From Shewanella denitrificans OS217 (lineage in GTDB: Bacteria > Pseudomonadota > Gammaproteobacteria > Enterobacterales > Shewanellaceae), in contig NC_007954.1 in the NCBI RefSeq assembly GCF_000013765.1, positions 2,480,001 through 2,544,000 on the forward strand: DNA of 64,000 nucleotides. The letters are read 5' to 3'. A model generated the notes under the pieces. That model was not told the DNA's origin. It searched no databases and saw nothing but the letters and a program-made list of their open reading frames with translations. Shown here in pieces: positions 60,998 through 64,000 of the stretch. How positions within the stretch are numbered: position 1 is the stretch's first letter; each line of letters opens with the position of its first letter. Position numbers and translations under genes: made by a program.

Positions 60998-62224
60998 TTA
61001 ACTTTGGGGCAAACCTAAAGCATTAAAGGTACTTTGCCCTGGGTAACCATCGGCGATAAGACCCTTACTGCGCTGAAACGCTTGTAATCCTGCCATTGAA
61101 TTTCGTCCAAGCACCCCATCAGGTTCACCCACATCAAAGCCAAGTTGGTTCAGTTTTTCTTGTAATGCTTTAATCACGCTTCGGTTAAACCTAGCTTGGT
61201 TAGGGGCACTGACTTTAAGCTCATTGGCACCATTTATCCTGTCGGCGAGATGTCCCACAGAAATGGCATAAAATTCTGAGCGATTCCAACGCATGATCAC
61301 ATCAAAATTATGGTAACCCAAGAAGGCAGGCCCGCTATGACCCGCGGGTAGGTAAAGTGCAGCTTGCATATCAGCCACGTTCAAAGGTGCATTATTCACC
61401 TGACGAATATTAAGGCTTGCCCACTTCTCAAGGGCTAACACATCTTTACTGCCTAGGTACTCATAGGAATAATTTGTGGGTAAGATAACTTCCCTGCCCC
61501 AGCGCTCATTTTCTTTCCAACCCAAGCTATGTAGAAAGTTTGCCGCCGATGTTAGCCCATCAGCAACACTATTCCACAGGTCAACTTTACCGTCACCATC
61601 ACCGTCGACAGCATGATTGGCATAGGTGGTGGGCATAAATTGCGTATGCCCCATAGCGCCAGCCCAAGAGCCCACCATATCACGGCTATTAAACTGATAT
61701 TTTTCTTGTAATTTGAGTGCTTGCATCAACTCTGCGGTAAAGTACTCGGCTCGTCTCGGATTACAGGCCAAGGTGGCAAGGGAATCCAATACCGGCATGC
61801 TGCCTTTATAGCTGCCAAAGTTGGTCTCCAGCCCCCAAAAAGCCATGATGTACTGCCCTGGCACGCCATATTTTTGAGTTAACTGGTTAAGTAACTCACG
61901 ATGAATAGCAAAATATTTACGCCCTTGTTCCACTCTCCATGGGGTGACGCGTTTTTCGAAGTAATCAGCAAAACTTGTGCTAAATTCCGGCTGTTGCCCA
62001 TCCAGAGCAATGACTTTATCAACAAATTTAACCTTGGCTAAGCTTGATTCTATTATGTGCTCAGACACCCCCCGCTGACGGGCGGTATCTTGCAGTTTAT
62101 TCACACACAGAGAAAACTCATCATTGGCCGCCAAAGTGCTGCTAGAACCAAGCAGACTCGCCATGACACCCAGACTCAATAAGACAGAAAAACGCTTATT
62201 AAAAACACCTTGTAAACTCGCCAT
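60998..62224 (-). CDS. MltB-type lytic murein transglycosylase with peptidoglycan-binding domain
   Basis: A 408-residue periplasmic enzyme that cleaves peptidoglycan to anhydromuropeptides. A signal peptide (about 1-33, ending LAA) leads to an SLT_2 domain with the catalytic Glu in AFWGLETNFGSYKG near 125, then GAMGHTQFMPTTYANHAVDGDGDG. The C-terminal PG_binding_1 repeat (about 345-405) has LGFDVGEPDGVLGRNS. It lacks a lipobox, unlike E. coli MltB. A longer frame starts at 62311; the ATG at 62224 puts the signal peptide at the N-terminus and is preferred. Confidence 0.9.
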   Translation of the reverse strand: MASLQGVFNKRFSVLLSLGVMASLLGSSSTLAANDEFSLCVNKLQDTARQRGVSEHIIESSLAKVKFVDKVIALDGQQPEFSTSFADYFEKRVTPWRVEQGRKYFAIHRELLNQLTQKYGVPGQYIMAFWGLETNFGSYKGSMPVLDSLATLACNPRRAEYFTAELMQALKLQEKYQFNSRDMVGSWAGAMGHTQFMPTTYANHAVDGDGDGKVDLWNSVADGLTSAANFLHSLGWKENERWGREVILPTNYSYEYLGSKDVLALEKWASLNIRQVNNAPLNVADMQAALYLPAGHSGPAFLGYHNFDVIMRWNRSEFYAISVGHLADRINGANELKVSAPNQARFNRSVIKALQEKLNQLGFDVGEPDGVLGRNSMAGLQAFQRSKGLIADGYPGQSTFNALGLPQS

Positions 62225-62410
62225 TTCGTTACTACTTTTGATAACCAGTCCAAAGTCAGTATCCTGACTGATAGTGCAAAAGGAAACAAGCCTGTCCACA
62301 GTCAAAAGCATGAGTTTCGTACCAAAAAAATCTCAAATGAATAAAAACCTTGGACTTATTCTGGCATACCGTATAATAAAAAAATCCCAGCTTATAAGAT
62401 GAGAACGAAC

Positions 62411-62770
62411 ATGACAGAACAAAATCCAGCATTAACAAGCTTTATTGAAAATGTGAAGCAACATCAGGTCCTTTGGGGTCTTCAAGATGAAACTGGTGAA
62501 GGTTGGGTCGTCTGTGATTCAGCAGAATACGAAGAAACCGATGTAATGCCATTGTGGTCCAGTGAAACAGTTGCAGAAAGTCATTGCACCGAAGAATGGG
62601 CAGATTATAAAACCGTCACTATTACCTTGGCAGAATTTTTGGAGTATTGGGTTAGCGACTTAAATGATGATGGTGTATTGATCGGTATCGATTGGCAGAG
62701 CGATGAAGATTGTCTTGAAATTGATCCTATCGTACTAGCGAAAGAATTAGTCGACGTAGAAAAAGAATAA
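62411..62770 (+). CDS. DUF2750 family protein
   Basis: A 119-residue acidic protein of the DUF2750 type. It has VLWGLQDETGEGWVV, DVMPLWSSETVAESHC and FLEYWVSDLNDDGVLIGIDW, the conserved core of the family, and ends in a charged tail. The function is unknown. The ATG at 62411 follows GAGA; an ATG four codons earlier is weaker. Divergent from the transglycosylase. Confidence 0.8.
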   Translation: MTEQNPALTSFIENVKQHQVLWGLQDETGEGWVVCDSAEYEETDVMPLWSSETVAESHCTEEWADYKTVTITLAEFLEYWVSDLNDDGVLIGIDWQSDEDCLEIDPIVLAKELVDVEKE

Positions 62771-62903
62771 CGCTCTGATTGTCGTGTTATTTAGTCGCTG
62801 GGTCGTGATTTAATGAGCTGCCCAGTGGCTAATCTCAATAACTTGTTATATGCCCTCACGTCATTATTTCCTATCAGCCATACCACCATCCAGTTAAGAA
62901 TTC

Positions 62904-63551
62904 ATGCCAAATCTTATTGATATCCCGTTCGACAAACGTCATCTGTGCTGGTTTTGTGAAGAACCTTGCAACCTTAGTGTGGATTATTATCGGCAATCCC
63001 ATTGCCCCCATCCTTCACTGACACTCCCCGCCTGCAAAGAGTGTGCAACACTCGCTAAGAACAACACCTTGACGTCAATTTGGGAATGCCGCGTAGCAGT
63101 CAAAGACGGCTTGATGCAAACCTATCAAAAAGATCTCGCCATCGGCATCAATTGGACTGAAGAAGAATTAGCCGAGTCAGAGTTTGAATGCATGGTGTTT
63201 GCAGGCTTTAAAAAAAGTGCGTGGTTTATGTATCAAGTCGCAAGAGACAGAGTGAATGCCAAAGGCTGGCCGTTAAGCCTTGAGGGTATACTGCTGGATC
63301 AGGCCAGTGACGGTCCGAGCCAAACCCAATTTGAATTTGATGGTCTAACTTATCCTTCGTTGCTCCACGCCATCAGGCACTATAGTCAAGTGATGATGCT
63401 GGACAAGGCATTTTTACAAGAGATTGTTAGTCTATTAGGGCGGGATAAATTTTCCCAAGCCATTAAGATTGCTCGGCTCAATGTCGGTATAACCCAAGGG
63501 AAACAAAAGCAAATTATTGCAGAGCTAAAGAGTGAACAGCCCAGAGACTAA
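62904..63551 (+). CDS. Hypothetical protein with Cys/His metal-binding N-terminus
   Basis: A 215-residue protein, not recognised. The N-terminus has a probable zinc site: C-x2-C-x3-C in LCWFCEEPCN, then CPHPS and PACKEC. The middle has an FAGFKKSAWFMYQVARDR helix and the C-terminal 100 residues look helical (LLHAIRHYSQVMMLDKAFLQ). No signal or membrane segment. The ATG has little ribosome-binding support. The protein may bind nucleic acid or another protein; this is a guess. Confidence 0.65.
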   Translation: MPNLIDIPFDKRHLCWFCEEPCNLSVDYYRQSHCPHPSLTLPACKECATLAKNNTLTSIWECRVAVKDGLMQTYQKDLAIGINWTEEELAESEFECMVFAGFKKSAWFMYQVARDRVNAKGWPLSLEGILLDQASDGPSQTQFEFDGLTYPSLLHAIRHYSQVMMLDKAFLQEIVSLLGRDKFSQAIKIARLNVGITQGKQKQIIAELKSEQPRD

Positions 63552-63576
63552 TCCATTCACGCTAACGCCTTAGCCA

Positions 63577-64000
63577 TTAACCCAGAATTTGACGTAACCG
63601 AGTCTGCACCACGCCGACCAATAAATCAGGTTGGAATTTAGAGATGAATTGATCGCAGCCGACTTTCTCCACCATGGCATGATTAAAGCTGCCACTCAAT
63701 GAAGTATTAAGGGTAATGTAAAGTGCCGCCATTCTTGGATCCGCCCTCACCTCCGCAGTCAGCTTATAGCCGTCCATCTCAGGCATTTCTGCGTCAGTTA
63801 TCATCATCAGCAATTCTTGAGTGACATCTTTACCTTGATCGCTCCAGGACTTAAGTAAATTAAGCGCCTGCAAACCATCTGATGCTTCGATAATTTCTAT
63901 CCCTAGTTGCCCCAGTGTTTCTCGTACCTGACGCCTTGCCGTTGAAGAGTCATCAACAATGAGAATTTTACGCCCTGGCATCTCAGGCGCCAGCGTCTCA
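63577..64000 (-). CDS. CheV-type chemotaxis protein, receiver domain, truncated by window edge
   Basis: The frame stays open to the window end; on the minus strand codons for ETLAPE precede MPGRKILIVDDSS, so the 5' part lies outside. The visible ~140 residues are a receiver domain: ILIVDDSS acidic pocket, phosphoacceptor Asp in LMMITDAEMPEMDG and Lys in CDQFISKFQP. The wording LVDDSSTARRQ and linker before it match the C-terminal receiver of CheV, in which a CheW domain comes first. The CheW half cannot be confirmed here. An internal start at 63981 is unlikely to be real. Confidence 0.75.
   Translation of the reverse strand, partial: ETLAPEMPGRKILIVDDSSTARRQVRETLGQLGIEIIEASDGLQALNLLKSWSDQGKDVTQELLMMITDAEMPEMDGYKLTAEVRADPRMAALYITLNTSLSGSFNHAMVEKVGCDQFISKFQPDLLVGVVQTRLRQILG

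Overview
The window reads as chromosomal DNA of a marine gammaproteobacterium, most probably a Shewanella. The strongest marker is the kdnA-kdnB-kdsB set (49.8-53.0 kb), which makes CMP-8-amino-Kdo for lipopolysaccharide and is characterised from Shewanella. PsrA-FadE, the UshA lipoprotein, the RadD helicase and a c-di-GMP-controlled chitinase fit the same assignment. Gene density is high, most transcription units are short, and convergent genes are separated by clear intrinsic terminators. No tRNA, rRNA, CRISPR array, prophage or intact insertion sequence was found.

Layout. 0-3 kb: AT-rich accessory stretch with a secreted PD40 beta-propeller protein, an alpha/beta-hydrolase-like protein lacking the nucleophile serine, and one copy of a dispersed repeat. 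3-16 kb: housekeeping block with radD, grxA, a 2-Cys peroxiredoxin, a YuiF-type permease, upp divergent from purMN, cysB, a coiled-coil membrane protein, a CreA-like lipoprotein, yegD and trhO. 16-21 kb: a GST, a large YtcJ-like amidohydrolase with an extra C-terminal region, and a secreted six-cysteine peptide. 21-31 kb: SIMPL protein, histidine phosphatase, Rof, thioesterase, DUF938 methyltransferase, hexose-6-phosphate mutarotase, the ydbH-ynbE-ydbL envelope lipid-transport operon and an orphan solute-binding protein. 31-40 kb: psrA-fadE, an M2 peptidyl-dipeptidase lipoprotein, YchJ and a GAF-PAS-GGDEF-EAL protein. 40-49 kb: ilvIH behind a hairpin-rich leader, a SoxR-controlled VOC protein with soxR, ibpA with a sigma-32 promoter and ROSE thermometer, a second copy of the dispersed repeat beside an orphan secreted protein, yceI with cytochrome b561, htpX and pepE. 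49-53 kb: kdnA, kdnB, kdsB. 54-64 kb: c-di-GMP-I riboswitch and GH18 chitinase, ushA, an esterase, an FKBP/SlyD-like isomerase, an MltB-type transglycosylase, small orphans and the 3' part of a cheV cut by the window edge.

How it works together: no single large novel system is evident. The interest lies in well-resolved regulation (riboswitch on chitinase, SoxR box with a 19-bp spacer, ROSE plus sigma-32, a possible ilv attenuator, paired palindromes before htpX, a hairpin inside the kdn cluster) and in a few orphan proteins (Glu-for-Ser hydrolase, six-cysteine peptide, amidohydrolase with an unassigned C-terminal region). All functional calls rest on reading motifs in the sequence; no database search was possible.
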